From assembly GCA_034509425.1 (NCBI GenBank), contig JAVTVJ010000469.1:434001-498000 (forward strand): DNA of 64,000 nt, given 5' to 3'. Below are positions 22,801 to 37,800 of this stretch, in pieces (positions within the stretch are counted from its first letter, which is position 1; every line of letters begins with the position of its first letter). Position numbers and translations under genes: made by a program. The stretch comes from Eopsaltria australis. Taxonomy: Eukaryota > Chordata > Aves > Passeriformes > Petroicidae. Below the pieces are notes generated by a model. The model saw only the letters and a list, made by a program, of their open reading frames with translations, was not told where the DNA came from and ran no database searches.

Positions 22801-25800
22801 CTGTCAAGCAGTTTCTTAGTTTTATTTTCTTATACATGTTAGTGCTGAAATGTTGAATTAGGTGAAGATGGCTTTTATTCTCCCTCTAGGCAGAGACCAT
22901 GCTGGACTCCAGTGAGCTTTATTTCAAATGGTTATTAGGTTTCCTTTGAGAAGAAAGAATAGAAATTTTGTGGTGCAATGTTCCTGAGCCACATTGAATG
23001 GATCTATCTTGTATGATAAGAGTACTGCAATCTTAAATTGGAGAGATTATGTGTAGTAAAAAGGAGCACTGTTTCCATATGATGAATCATGCCTGATTTA
23101 CAGGCTGTTTCAAACCTTTAACTGATTTGCTCAATCTGACATGTTTCAGTGTTACCGTCATTGCTTATCTGAATACTCAGTAGTATATGCCACAAATGTT
23201 ATTTAATGTAACAAGAGAATGTGTTCAGGTAGCTTGTTTACTTGCCTTTTGCTTTTCCAGGAGTTGTTTTGAGCTACTGCTTTCAATTCCTGAAAGTGAA
23301 TTGCCACATGAGGTGTGGTTAGGATTCCATCAATCCATTCAGGTAAGTGTTCTGAATTTCCTTTTTGCATTTTACATCTTTAAAAAAAAAAAAAAAGCTG
23401 CAGTTGTATTCCTTCTCTTCTACCCTTCCCCTGAATTCCACTTGTCCTGCATTGCTGTTACCTAGGCAGCAGGAATTTCTGAGCAGCAAAAGACAAACTG
23501 CAGCAACCGTATTGGGAGTCTTGAGGCCCAACAGCATATTTATAACCACACGGTTGATGGCAATTTAAGCAAAAGAACCTTAGTAAGTCTTGATCTAATG
23601 ATTTTTATGAAAGACAGACTGAGTTAAATGAAGTGATTTAACAGCTCTGAAGCATTGCTTTGATGAGAAGAGCTTTTGTGGAGGTCTGAGTGGCAGGTTA
23701 GTGTCTGTACCTGATTTGAGAGGGATGGAAATGGTAGGACAGGTCTTTAGTCCAGGTGGCTCTTAGAAGTGTTTCTTTGGAGGTGATGCTGAAATAAGCT
23801 CATACTGCTACATTCCTACACTCAAATCAAGATGGCTAATGTAGACTGTGTAGGAAGAAGAGATGTTTTCTGGGTTTTAGTCTGGAGGTAGTACCTAGCT
23901 GTCTGCAAGAACCTGTGTTCCCCATGGAGCTGAAAGACTGGAGTGGTATTGCTGTGGCCCTTCCAGGACCAGGGTCTGCTCTGTTTCTGCTGTTGCTGGT
24001 TCTGCCTTTAACTGTGACTGGTGAAGTTGGAAGCTAATCTCAGTTATAAGTTACTGAAGTGAAGACTTCAGCAGGAAACCGTTGGAAGTGAATTTAGACC
24101 TTGCAACTGTCTTTAGTACAAGACCTGATACCCCTTTGACTGGGGATTTTCTCAGTCCCTGAGGCTTGGCTATCGCTGCATTAGCTCTGAAGATGCTAGT
24201 ACTGAGCTTCTACTTTTGTTTTGCCTGCAGTCAAGGAAACAGGAGGTGTGAAAACTTTTCAGTAGACTGAAGATGAATAAACTGGTCACTTTAAACTGAG
24301 AGCAGCAGTCTAGCAGAGCTTTGTAGTCCTGCTAGTAGCAGAAGGGATGGTCTGTGCTTGAGTGATTCCAGGTGTGGAGAAACCTCCTTTTCTTGAAATA
24401 CCGTGGAATATTTACTGTCATGCAAACCCTAAAAACAGTTGAGTGTGGCATGTACTTGGTAATAGAAAGAAATGCAGTAGGTTCAGTTTAAATCCTATAG
24501 CCTTAGTGGCAACAATGATCTGTCCTTTATTTTGAGTACATAGGTCCTGCAACTCCCTTAATGACTACTGCAGAGCCAGGTTTGAGGTGTATCAGTTCAT
24601 TTTGACAATGCCCAGCAATGCCATATGTTTGGCTATTGGCCAAAGGCTGGGTCTGTGCTCCCAACCGTTCATTTGTGGGGATCCCATGGATAAGGGTGGT
24701 CAGCCACAGTTTCATCTTTTATGTTAGTACTGATGCAAAACATTGAAACTTAGTGTTTCCAGAGTAGCTCTTCTTTATTATACTAATACAGTCATTTAGG
24801 GTAAAGAGGAGTGACTCAGAATCACAAAGTACCAGGCTGAAAGGACTTCAAGGATCATCTGGTCCAACCTTTCTTGGACAAAGGCAGGGTCTAGACTAGA
24901 CAGCCCATCACCCTGCCCAGCTAAATCTTTAAATTGTCCAATGTTAGAGAATACACCACTTCCCTGGGGAGATTATTCCAGTGGCTGAAGCTTCTCATTA
25001 TGAAAAATTTTCCTTGGTTGTCCAATCAGAATTTCCCCAGGAGTAACTTGTACCCATTACCCCATGTCTTTTCCATGTGAGTTCTTGTAGAAAGGGAGCA
25101 TCCATCGTTTTTTGTAACAACCTGTTAAATACTGGAACATGGTGATAAGGTCTCCCCTAAGCCTTGTGATCTTATCATACACTAAAAGGCATCTGTGTTT
25201 GTAACTGAGATGGCCTAGACCTGAAACAAGATGTTCTCTCGTATTCAGAATATGGGAGGGTTTCTACATATTCAGGCTTTTTTTCATTATAGCAGAGTTA
25301 CAGTGCAGCTCTGAAAGTTGATAACTTTTAACTGGAGGGATCTGCAAGGAGAATTCTTGTTACCAAGCTTAGTAATTTCTATGAAGTAAGTAACCTGTGC
25401 ATTTCTAGCATTTTGAAGGGAGTGATTGAACTTTGATACTTCTGTCAATAGAGAGCAGGTTTTTAGTCTGGTGAGATGGCTTTATTTATGCTGAATATGT
25501 TGGAAGGGAACTGTTAAATTCTAGTGGTAGAAGGGTGTGATATTCTACTCTTAAGAGGGACAGAGCATCCAAGATTCATAAATGCTTGTGGCCTTAAAGA
25601 TCCACAAAAGTCAGAGGATGCACAAAAACTCACAAAGTTTTAATAGTAAATGACATGCTTGGCATGAAAATTGGTATATTAGTCTTTGACCTACTATAGA
25701 AGCACACAGCACCGGGTGGTGAATGACTTTTTTTTACATTTTATAGGATTCACATGATGCTTTACTGGAATTTGGGAATAACAACCTCCAAATATTGGTG

Positions 25801-28800
25801 GATATCACAAGGGAAGGGGTATGGAAAAATCCAGTTCTTCTTAAAATTCTATCCCAGCAACCAGTAGAAACTGAGGAAGGTAAGAGTGTGTTCTTAGAAA
25901 TGGTGTATGGTTGTTCAGAAATTACTTGGTGCCGTTTTGGTAACCAGTGATTTGAAGTCAGAAGACACTTGCATTTTAAATTGTATTGTGCAGTAGTATG
26001 CATATGTTGCTAAATAATATTTATTATGAAACTGTCTCACTGGCATTTTGAATAATGTGTCCAATTGTACAACAAATGCATCTGTGCTTGGGCTGTACTG
26101 TCCATCAGTTTGAATATTTTGGAACTCCATTTTAAAAAAGAATTGTTTATTTTTCTATTGTAAAAATATAGAAATTTTTCTTCCTGAGGTGGTTTATTTC
26201 TCATGACTCTGTGCTTTTAAATGTTTTCCTGAACTCTTCACAGGGAGGAATTGAGTGTGTCCACATTTTTCAGAAGCGTAAAAGATTCATGTGGAAGGGC
26301 AGTGTGGAGTGTTATTAGCTGTAGGTTGGGAAGTGCTTTGTGTTTAGACTGTGGAAATAAGACCTTGAATCAGAAGGTGTTGAGAGATGAGGAAAAGGAG
26401 ATGCTAGTGTCACTTTATGCAATACGGTCTTTCTAATGTCTTCTATTAAATTCTTCCTTTACTCTTAACTTTTTTCCCATTAGTGGTACCGTTAGGTACT
26501 TGTAGGTATTTTACCTATTTCATTAACAATGCACTAGACTGCAGCTTACCTCTGGTAGCCTAAAGTTAAAAATAATGCAGAAGGGAAGAAGAGTTTAAAA
26601 TATTTAAAGGAGAACAAAAAGGTATTCTAAGTTAGGTTTTCTTCCATAGCAGAACCTTTTGTTCTGGCTTTAGATAGCCTCTCTTTGAGTTGCAGTGTTT
26701 TTAATAAATAAATAGAAACGTGTTATGGTTATTGGGACTATATGTTGTTCCTTGTGTTAAAAAAAGAATAGCCAAGTCAGACTGCCGTCTTCACTAGCCT
26801 TCATGTCAGGTATTAATAGCATGGCAGAAACATTTGAACTGTTGTTGTTGTGGTTTAAACTCAGCTGGAAACATTAAGCCCCACTCAGCTGCTCCCTTTT
26901 CCTCCACCCCCTCTGCTGAGAGGGAGACAAAGGCTGAGTTAAGAGCAATTTACTTGAAAACAGCAATGAGATAAGAAAATGAACAGTGTCAGCAACAATA
27001 CCAAAACAACAGTTTATAAAAGAAGGTGACTGCATTCAAAAACACTCTCTGAGAAACTCCTACACTTTGGCCGTAACAGCCCCTGCAGCACGGCAGGCTG
27101 GGGACAGAGTGGCTGGACAGTGCCCAGGCACAAAGGGACCTGGGGGTACTGACTGATGGCAGACTGAACGTGAGCCAGCAGTGTGCCCAGGTGGCCAAGA
27201 AGGTCAATGGCACCTGGTCTGGATCAGGAATGGTGTGGCCAGCAGGACCAGGGCAGTGCTTCTGCCCTGATACTCGGCACTGGTGAGGCCACACCTTGAG
27301 TGCTGTGTCCAGTTCTGGGCCCCTCAGTTTAGGAAGGACAGTGTGATGTTCAAACATATCCAGAGAAGGGCAACAAGGCTGCTGAAGGGCTTGGAACCCT
27401 ATGAAGATCGGCTGAGGCAGCTGGGGTTGTTTAACCTGGAGAAAAGGAGGCTGTGGGGGGACCTTTTCATTCTCTACAGCTCCCTGAAAGGAGGTTGTAG
27501 CCAGGTGGGGGTTGGTTTCTTCTCCCAGGCAACCACTGACTGAACGACAGGCCACAGACTTAAGCTGTGTCAGGGGAAGTTTAGGTTAGACATCAGGAAA
27601 AAAATCTTCACTGCAAGAGTGATTGGGCACTGGAATTGTCTGCCCAGGGAGATGGTGGAGTCACTGTCCCTGGAGGTGTTTAAAAAAAGACTGCATGTGG
27701 CACTCAGTGCCATGGTTTAGTTGACAAGGTGGTGTTAGGTCATAAGTTGGACCTGATGATCTTGAAGGTCTTTTCCAACATAGTTAATTCTGTGATTCTG
27801 TGACATTCATTGGAGCTCTTCCGCACAGGTGCATTTTCAGGTAGTCTGGAATAGTCCACAGGCATGCCTGAACAGTCTGAATGTGACTCTGGAATCCTGT
27901 GTTAGATAAATCTGGCAAAAGCACATTTCTCAAGTAAAGTGTTAGACATTTTAAGTAAAGGGTAGTCCTGAAAAGTTGAGTACCTGCCTAAAATGTTGCT
28001 TCTACCCTGTGTCTTGCATTTGCGGCAACCTGGGAAACCTTGGTTTGTTTTTTTGCTTGCTTTTGGGGTATCAAAGAGCCGATAAACTGAGAAAAGTGTC
28101 CCCCTTGTGGCCTGTGGACATGCAGCATAGCTGCTTAGACATAGCTTGATGATCTTCCTGAGCTGTCTGAATGGTTTAGATATTGGTTGAGTGTTTCCAA
28201 CTAGCAATGCAAGGAGCAGTAAAGAGTAGCAGAGCTCAGTGTGGTATCAGATATGTAGAAAGACTGAGAGTGCTGTGTGAGAGTGCTGTCCTGGTCTGCT
28301 CTACTCTACTCTTTTGGCTTGCAGCAAGCACTGTGAAAGTGGTAGATAGTAGCATTATTAGTAGTGGAAATCAGAAAATAGGGGGATGAGGAATGGTGAT
28401 ATTTAATAGTTATAAATACTATAAAGTTATTATTCAGTAGTTAAATAATTTATTGCCATTACATCACAGGGGATAGAAGGGGTTTTATTTGGTGTTTTCT
28501 AGTTTTTGCTGTCAGCTGGCTGAGCATGGTTGTTTGGGGCATTAATATTTGCTTGGGGAAAGGGCTTTAAAAAAAAATAAATTCAACTTAGGCCTTTTAG
28601 GTGACTAAACAATACCAGCATCCTGATGTGACCACAATTGATGCTGTTCAACAGTTGTGACATCCCATAGTTGTGACTGCCTTGTGCCTCAGGCAGCTAG
28701 CTTTAATACTCTGATTCTAAGACTTCCCCCCACCCTTCTGAATTAACAAATATACCCTGAACCAAGAAGCTTGGGGTGAGCTTGTTGCTGAGTGCAGCAG

Positions 28801-31800
28801 ATGAATACCGACAACTTGGTGTGTCTGTCTTGATAAGAGTTGGTTTGTAGGACAGCTGGGATAACCATCCAACACACTGCTATTGTGTAACATACAGACC
28901 TCAGTGGCAGCTGTATTTAACATATGTTATTGCACTTCAGCACGTTGTCCTGTTCCACAGGGACTTTTTAATGTTTAATGTTGAATGTTTATCACAGAGT
29001 CTTTTCATGCCATCCATGCTTTATAAAGGTTGTATTCACAATATTGTGGTGTAACTTAAATTATCTTTCAGTGCAAGTGTTTTGGGTGAGAGAGGAATCT
29101 CTTATCCTTACTTTTTGGTCCTGGCTTAAGAGAGCTCTTAAGATATGTGTATAGTTTGAAACTGCACTGCCCTTTCGGAAGAAGGAAGGATTGCCGAGTC
29201 TGCACTGATTTTTATAGCAAGCTGTTTTAGTCTTGAGATGTTTGATAGAACACATAACAGGAAGAAAAGGAACAAGAAAGTCTGTTCATGGACATGTATG
29301 GAAATGTAACAGATTTAGGGCTGAGTACAAAATAAAGTTCTCTGAGGGAAAACAGCTCTTCTCATTTTGCTGTCTATTCCTCAGATTTTGTTCCTTTTTC
29401 AGGAAAAGAGGAAACTTTCCACTTTAGAGTAAAGCTAAGTGCTTAACTGGATGTCTGACTAGTGACTAATTTCTGAATTTTGCTCTTACCATCATCACTT
29501 ACATCTGCATGACAGAGGAGCTCAATTTGTTGTTTGCCTCCTTTGCAGAGTTCATTCACACTCCCTTAGGTGTGAAAGAATTGGCTGGAGGGCACAGAGC
29601 TGCCACCCTTGGGGAACATGTGCTTCTATTGACTACTCTCAAAAACTGCAGCAAATTGAGACCCTCTTGTGCATACTGGCAGAGTCCACCTCCTATGAAG
29701 TTTCTGTCATCTGTGCTGTAAGATAAAAGTGTATCTGTTAAACTGAAAGTGTTTAATTTGACTGACTGCAGGTACTCCCAAAATACTTCCCCTGTCTTGA
29801 CTAGCTGGCTCTGCCATGTTAGTAAAACTTCATTTAAACAGTTGCCAAGTGCATGTCTAGCTGTGTAAACAAGAGGAATCAAAATAATTCTTGGAGGAGG
29901 TAAAAAGAGTATTTTTTTTCTAGTATGTCGTTTATTCCCCTTACAGACCTTAAAAAAAGAAGTATTCTGTGAGCCAAGAGGTGTAGAAAGAGGGACTTAG
30001 AGAATTGCTTTGAATTGCTTGTGGGCAGTAACCCCCATTCCTGATAGGCCCATGAACAGCAGTTCCACTAGGGGAGGTGACGGATCTGATACTGGGTAAG
30101 CCAGCTTTGTGGGAGGTTGCCCTCAACAGTGCTCTCCTGGCCATCGTGTTGTGGTAGCAGTTTTGTACATCAGATATCCATATTGAAGCACTGTTAGCTT
30201 TCCTTGAGAAGTATTCAAGCACGGTGTCATACAGATGCAATTTTTAAGGAAGAGAGGAGGTTTGTTTCCTAGCAACTGGAGATCTTACTGCAGGCTGCCT
30301 CTTGATCAGGCAATTCTTCTTGCCTTACCCATTGAAGTTCCTTTGATGTGAAGTGTCAGCTGGGTCAAGAGTTTAATGCTCGGAGGTTTTTTTCTGTGAA
30401 AAACAGAAACCATTACCATAGACTCAAATCTTAAAATGGTTCTCTAATGGACCACTGAGCTGACTCCTGCAGAATACAAGTAGGTTTCACTACAGGCATG
30501 TGGTATGTACCTGGTGCCTGAAATGAGTTTTCTGCCAACTAGCATAGTGTCTGTTAAAACACGCTGTTGTTCTGTTCAGGCAATATTTTAAGTGCAGAGA
30601 GCATGAAAAAATTCTTGTTCTATATTATGTGCAATCCCCTCTTTTAGAAATTTATATACCATTGGTTTCTTAGCTACCCATCTTGCATAGTAATAATAAG
30701 ATGCTAACACAGTGGAAGAGCCATTGAATAGAAATATTTTCAGTGAGTTGTTAGTCTAAAGCAAGTGCTCTTTTTCGACTAATCCAGGGTCTCTTGCAGG
30801 CACCAGAGGTAACTGGTTGCCTACAGTTGCTGCAGAACACCATTCTAGTATGTGTTTTATCATAGTGTCTCATGCATTTCCAGGATTTCTTCTACAATTC
30901 ATCAGCCAGTGTGTTCCTTGGTTCATATGCATTACTACATGTAGTGTAAGAGTGTGTTGAATCACCTCTTAAATCACAAGAGTCTTTCGAATGATGTACA
31001 GATCTGGAGGCTTGTATCAAGGCTTTGTGTAGATATTTATGTTAAGCTGGAAATAGCACCACAGCTATTTTGAAGCAAATGATTTCATCATGTTGGTTTT
31101 GCACGGCCTGGCTCTTGGTAGCTGGGGTGGGGCGTGGAGGTGGCTTCTGTGAGAAGCTGCTGGAAGCTTCCACTGTGTCTGGCAGAGCCAGTCCCTGATG
31201 GCTCTGAGGATGGACGTGCTGCTGGCTAAAGCTGGGCTAATTGGAGATGATGGTAATGCCTCTGTGATAACATTTAAGAAGAAAATCAAAACAAAGTGGG
31301 AGCAGGTTGAATTCCAACTAGAGAAGAGGGGGTGAGAACATGTGAGGGAAACATCATGGAGACACCAAGGTCAGTGGGAGAAGGAGGGGTAGAAGGTGCT
31401 TCAAGTTCTGGAGCTGAGATCCCTCTGCAGGCTGTGGTGAAGATCATGGTGAAGTAGCTGTGCCCCTGCAGCACATGGGGATCCACCCAGGGGATGCAGA
31501 GCACCACCCACAGCCCATGGGGGAGTTGCCCACGCCAGAGTGGGTGGATGCCTGAAGGAGACTGTGTGCCTGTGGGAGACCCAGTGGAGAGAGAGGGCCC
31601 TGCTCCCAGGCTGGAGCAGCCTGTCCTTGGAGGACTGACCCCGTGGAAGAGTGACCCACACCACAGCAGTTTTGGGAGAACTGCTGCTTATGAGACTGGA
31701 ACCACGCTGAAGTTGACAGAGAGCTCTCTCTCCCCCATGGCCTCAGAGGGGAAGGACTCCTCTCCCTAAGCAGCAGAAGAAAAACCTCGGGCAATGAACT

Positions 31801-34800
31801 GACCAAAACTCCTGTGCCCTGTCTCCCTGCACTGTCGCTGGGAAGGAGGGTGGGGTTGGGGGAAGAAAAGGTGTTTTAAAGGGCTTATTTTACTTCTCAT
31901 TATCCTCCTCTGATTTTGTTAGTAATAAACTCACTTTGTACCTTAAAGTTGAGCCTGTTGGAGTGTTTTCCTCCAGTCCTTAACTCGTGAAACCTTCATT
32001 AAACTTTTCCTCTCCTCTGCCCAGCTGTAGCAGGGGAATGAGCAACTTTCGTGGGTGCCTGGCATTTGGCCAGTGTCAAACTACGACAGTCAAGACAAAG
32101 TACTTGTACTTCATCAAAGCTTTTGATGCTGTCTCTCACAGCATCCCTGGATTAAATGTCTAGGACACAGCTTGATAAGACCATCCTGTATTGGGTGAGA
32201 AGTGAGCTGATAAGTCGGGTCCAAAGGGTTATAGTAAATGAGATTATGTCAGGCTGGTGAGCAGTCACCTGTGGGGTTTCTTTAATGTTTTCATAAATTA
32301 TCTTGGTGCAGAAGTTGAATGTACATGAAATAAATTTGCTGATGGTACTATGTTAGGAACTGTGATCTCCTTTGAGAGCAGAGGCCTTACAGAGAGATCT
32401 GGATAGACCAGAGAGCTGGGCAGTCACCAACCATATGAAATTCAACAAGAGTAAGTAATGAATTCTCCACCTGGGACATGGTAATCCTGGTTACATGGAC
32501 AAACTAGGAGATGGAGAGCAGCCCTGTGGAAAGAGATCTGGAAGATTTGGGTTGATGGCAACTTGCATATGAGTAAGCAGTGCCTTGGCAGCCTGAGGGG
32601 CAACTGTGTCCTGGGGTGCATCAGGCACAGCATCCCCAGCCAGTCCAGGGGGACTGTCCTACTCTTCTCTGTGCTGAGGTGGCTTCACCTTGAGACCTGT
32701 TTTGGGTTGAGCAGTTTTGGATGCTTCAGTACAAGAAGGACATCAGAATACTAGATTGTGACTAAGGTGGGGAGAGGCCTCGAGGCTTCTCCTTATGAGG
32801 AGCAGCTGAGGTGGCTTGGTTTGTTGAGCCTGGAGAAGACAATGCTGAAGGGTGATCCCATCACAGTTTGCACCTTCCTCAAGAAGGCCATGGGGAGCAG
32901 GTGCTGATCTCCTGTCTCTGGCAACCACCAACAGGACAGGAGGACATGGAATAAAGTTATGTCGGGGTAAGAACAGGTTAGACATTAGGAAAATGTTCTT
33001 CACCATGAGGGTGGGTGGATACTGGAACAAACTCCCCAGCACTGAACCTGGCAGAGTTCAGGGAGCATTTGGCCAATGCTCTTAGTCATACAGTTTAATT
33101 TGAGGTAGTCCTTTGAGGAGCAGGACTTGTGGGTCCCTTCCAAGTGAATTCTATTTCTATGATAAACACCTGGGAAGGCAGTGAAACTGAATCTGTGAGG
33201 TATTTAATCCAAATAAGTAAGTTTTGTTAGCTATTTCCAAAAATAATCTGAGGTTGCATTTTTACTATTGAATTAGTTCATCAGGTCTCATAATGATTAG
33301 TTGTATTTCCTTGTTTAAGAGCGTCAGCCTAGCATGTCTTAAACACAATTCTTCAGAAGTCTCACAAAGATAATATTTTCACCCTCAACTTCATTTTACT
33401 TATTTTGGCATTAGGTGGGGTTTTAAGAGCTTGGGTAGAAAACTTTCCAGTTGAAAAACATGTAATGATTGTCTTGAAATATTTTTTGATTCTTAGAATA
33501 TAAAGCTACAGTTAAAAGGTGATGATTCTGAACTTGAGTTAACTACTGATATCTGTCTGGTGTGATCAGTATCCTTTAGCCATTGCTGTGGCATACATCC
33601 TAAAGGTGCTGTCTTTGCGGGGGCATGGTGGGGGTGGCTGTGTGTGTGGGTCTGTTTTCTGTAGCCCAGCATTCTCTTCCTACAGAGTTTTGGAGATTTG
33701 CTGCCACCTGTAATCATGCCTAGAGTTTCCTAAGAACAGTGACCATACCCAGATTTGTAAAGAAGCGTGAATGCAGTGAGACAATTTCATTTAAGTGTCA
33801 CCTGTAAATTGGTCTATTCTCAAAGGATTTTTTCTTTTCCTAGCTAATAAATTGATTACACGAGAAGGGCCTTCCTTTCTGCAGATGCGAATAAAACATT
33901 TGATGAAGTCAAACTGCATCCCCCAAGCCACTTTCTTGTCAAAATTGTGTGCAGATTCTCCAGAAATTGCAAATGTTTCATCTTTTCGCCAAGCCTACAT
34001 CACATGTGTGTGTTCAATGCTGCCTAATGAAGACTCCATTAAGGAGGTTAGTAACCTATAGTCCCTTTTTGATATATATTTATGAAGCATTTTAGAATTT
34101 ATTTATGTAGTACTAAGAACTGAAGTGGAAGAGTGAAACTGTTGCAGCAGAGTTCCAAAAGAGGAATAATCTATTGCAGACTGCAGCAGGAAAGAACATT
34201 TGTATGAATCGCTGCTGTGGATAAGTATGTATGTATGTGTTCTTGATTAGATGTGTTTGAAAGCTTAAAAATTATAACTTCAGTTCCAATAATAAGCAAA
34301 ATATAATTGGAAAGCTGTCTTTTCTGTCTCAAACACTGGTACCAGAGCAATTACTTTTCTAGTCATTCTGACATAAGAAAAGCTTTAAGAAAAAAAAATT
34401 CATAGAACGAACAAAACACACTTTGGAGTTGCTCTTCCTGAACTCTAAACACATTTTTAGCAGTCTTAGTGTTACAGTAATAATCACAGAATGATTTGTG
34501 TTTACACATAACTGCTGTAACACAACTGACTCTTGCCTCTGTTGCCTCTTGATGTCACATAGCTGTTATGGGATCAGTCTCACTTGTATGCATTTGGTAT
34601 AGTTTTAAATGTGAGACTTGGACATTATGAGGAAGCCTCAGTGAAACTGGGGGAAGCTTGAGATACTGAAAAAATAAAAAACAACTCTCGTGTGTGCACT
34701 TCCTGCATGAGTGGCAGAGTGATCTTGTGTATGTAAACTATTTTGAAAACCATTCCTTTAAAAATACTTGTTGTGAAAAAGAAGTATTTGGGTAGGTGTC

Positions 34801-37800
34801 TCTTCAGTCTGCACTTTGAGCCAGATTCCCCTTGGTGTGCTGTAGGAGCAGAGAATGTATTTAACAGCTCACTGCCGACCTAATCTGTGCATTGAAGGCT
34901 TTGGAGTTGATGGGTGGCTTACAGCATGTTCTCTGATTGCATTGGCTGCTAATGAGGAATGGTAGAGAAATCCCAATAAATTCTGTTCCTTTTTCAGTTT
35001 AATTTGAGGGTTATGAAGTGTAGCTGTTTTACCATGATACTCAGAACAGTCTTTTCTTGCCAGTCAAGTATAAAAGTTGGAACACAGATTGATGAATTGA
35101 ATCAAGTTAATTGCTTAATTAAACTTTTTATGGGAAAATGAAGCCACAAAGCATCAAAGCAGCTTCTTAAAGCAGTACAGTTTTTTGACTTAACTGGACT
35201 TGTGGCCAAAACTGTGAAAAGTATAAAGTCAGTGGTGTTCCACTGCCAGAAGGTTAACTTTAATGACTGGCAGTGTGAAGATTTGCATGACCTGTTTCTT
35301 TGCATGCTTCATCACAGGTGGTGTATAATTGGCACTCCTACAGAGTTGCTGAAGTCTGAGACTTCTAAAACACTTTCATTTACACCCTTGTTTAAAGAGG
35401 CAAGAAATGTGTTGTATGATCATATTACCTATTATCTTCCTCAAGTAGAAAGTTGTCAGATCTAATGAGAAGTGGGAAAAGGGGATGGGAAAAGGTTAAA
35501 AATAAAAAATGAAGAGTTCAAAGAATGGCAGCTGTTGGGGAATTATAAGTGGCAGTAACCAAAACCCCACCAGGAGGAAGAGGGAATAAACTGTAATAAA
35601 AGGAACAAGAGTTAAGTGAAATTTGAAGTTCAGAGTAGGATGGGATAGGTAGAGGAACAGGGCTTGGCTAAGATAGTAAATATTACAGAAAGCTTGAACA
35701 GTAATGAAGATAGCTTGGGGAGGACTGAAGAAAAAGAATTTGTTTTGGAAAATTAGACGATGTATGGCTATTTCCAGGAATTGGATGTGATTGGACTGGC
35801 TAAGTCAGGTGTGGAAGTTAAATTGCTGAGCTCCTACAAATTACACTGCTTCTATCTGTGTCTATAAGCAATAGCATATGCACATGCACACAAGTGTATA
35901 AATATATCTGCATGTGCGTACTTCTGTAGAGGTGTGTAAACACATGTCTGTATATAGCTCTGTGTGTGTATATACACACTGTGTATAAAGTTGTCCCTTG
36001 CATTTCTGGTACCTCCGGATACCTTGAATTGATTCTGAGGCACACATGTAACAAGAAATACAGCTACAGAGGTTTTTGTTCACTGCTGCTCTGTGCAAAT
36101 GTAGAAAGTAAAATTAAGGATCCCTGTCAGGCTTCCAATGTTTGGCTTGAATTTGCCAATTTATTGAACCAATTGAAATGCTATTTAAAGCAGTTCTCCT
36201 ACATAGTAATTAACTGTTGCAGAAGCGTGAAGCCCCAAATGTTCTGCGGTGTAAGATAGTTTTCTCTGCAAGACACTAGTGCCAGCCACATGTAACAACA
36301 AAAAGGGATTTTGAAAGGTAACAACCAGTTAAAGTCATATTGAGTGTTTTAATCGTAACTGGTCATCTCTGCCAAAGGTCAGTGTGAGTGTTTGCTGGGA
36401 CACATGAGAGCTTCATATGGCCATCTCATATTGTCCAAGTAGGTTTTGTTTAATTTTGAATTCCTTAGGGAAAGACTGATCCAAAGCCGGCAAGTAAAGC
36501 TCTTCAGGGAGTCAGTTTCAGCAAATGCCCTTTATCCCAGTCATAAAAAACTCAATTGTGAAACAAGCAGTCATCTTTTGGAGACCTCCAAATAAAGAGT
36601 ATCAACATGGTGTCCTATTGAAAAATGGTAGAAGTCTTAGGTTAGTGGTAGGAAATTTTTATGATGACATAAAAAATAAAGTATCACTGTAATGTTACAA
36701 CTTTGCCTTCGAACTAAAGTAACAGAAGACAAGTTAAATCTTATGTCGTAATATGTTCTTTGGAATATCTTTGAGGAGTAAATTGGCATACTTGTTAATA
36801 GAAGGAAAGAATAATAATGGGGAGGATGGCATAATTTTTTAACAACTCTAATTTAAAATACCTTAGCAGTTTTCCTTTTGTAGCCTCCGAACTTTCAGTG
36901 AGTTGTTGTTCTGGTTGAGTTTATAACAGTGATGGTGGTCAGCATTTCATGTTTAGGAAAGATGCTGCAGTAAGTGTCTAGTTTAAGTGACTGGCTGGAT
37001 ATCATTGGATGATTTCAAGATATGCTTTTAGACTTTCTGTCTTAAATATTAAAAGAAAAAAATCTCACAAACAATTTCACAGCAAAAAAGATATCACAAA
37101 CAAAATGCAAAAACCCCAAGATCTGAAATGAGATTAATTATCATTGACCAAATTTGAGATAAATGGGACTTGAAACCAATTTTCTTGTTGCTTACTCAGT
37201 AGTTAATGTCCTGAATGTGAGTGAGTTTGTCCAAAAAGAATCAAATTTACATGGGAGGAGAAGGGCTCTGATGTGCTGTGTAGCTGTAGATCGCTCCGAG
37301 TGCCAGGCTGTGTTTGTGCTGGATCTTGTTACAGCCTAAGTCTGATTGAGAAATACCTGATGGCAATTAAAAATATGGGATTTATAAATCTGTAGCCTCA
37401 GAAACCCTAGTAAGTAGGTTTTAATTTTGTGGTTTTAGAGCAGTGGTGCTGGTGGTCAGTGATTGTTGTTTTAATAGAGCTGGTTATGAGCATGCTCTCT
37501 GTCAGGTAATGTCTGGCTGAGGAGCTCACAGGTGCCTGCCACGTGACCTTCAGATCTGTGAAGGAAACTTGCATGCACTGACAATATTTATGTTTCTAAA
37601 ACCCAAGACTTAGAAGATCAGACTTTTCTCAAACTGCTGCAGGCAGCCTCTGCATTATTTAAGATTATTCGCTGTAGTATTGAGGAGATTGCAGTGTATA
37701 ATTGTGGAAATTATCAAAGACAAAAGTTTGTGTCACTTAACTGTAAATATAAATTTTAGCTTTTTAAATTTGCTTTGTAAAATATACTGATTGAAATTGT

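Noticed and set aside
26989..27555. 188-codon minus-strand ORF
   Set aside because: It lies antisense across the CR1 fragment at 27076-27803; similar frames arise from many CR1 copies.
31444..31806. ORFs on both strands (120 and 91 codons)
   Set aside because: They are inside the long LTR at 31091-32088. LTR modules are GC-rich and stop-poor, with no gene evidence.
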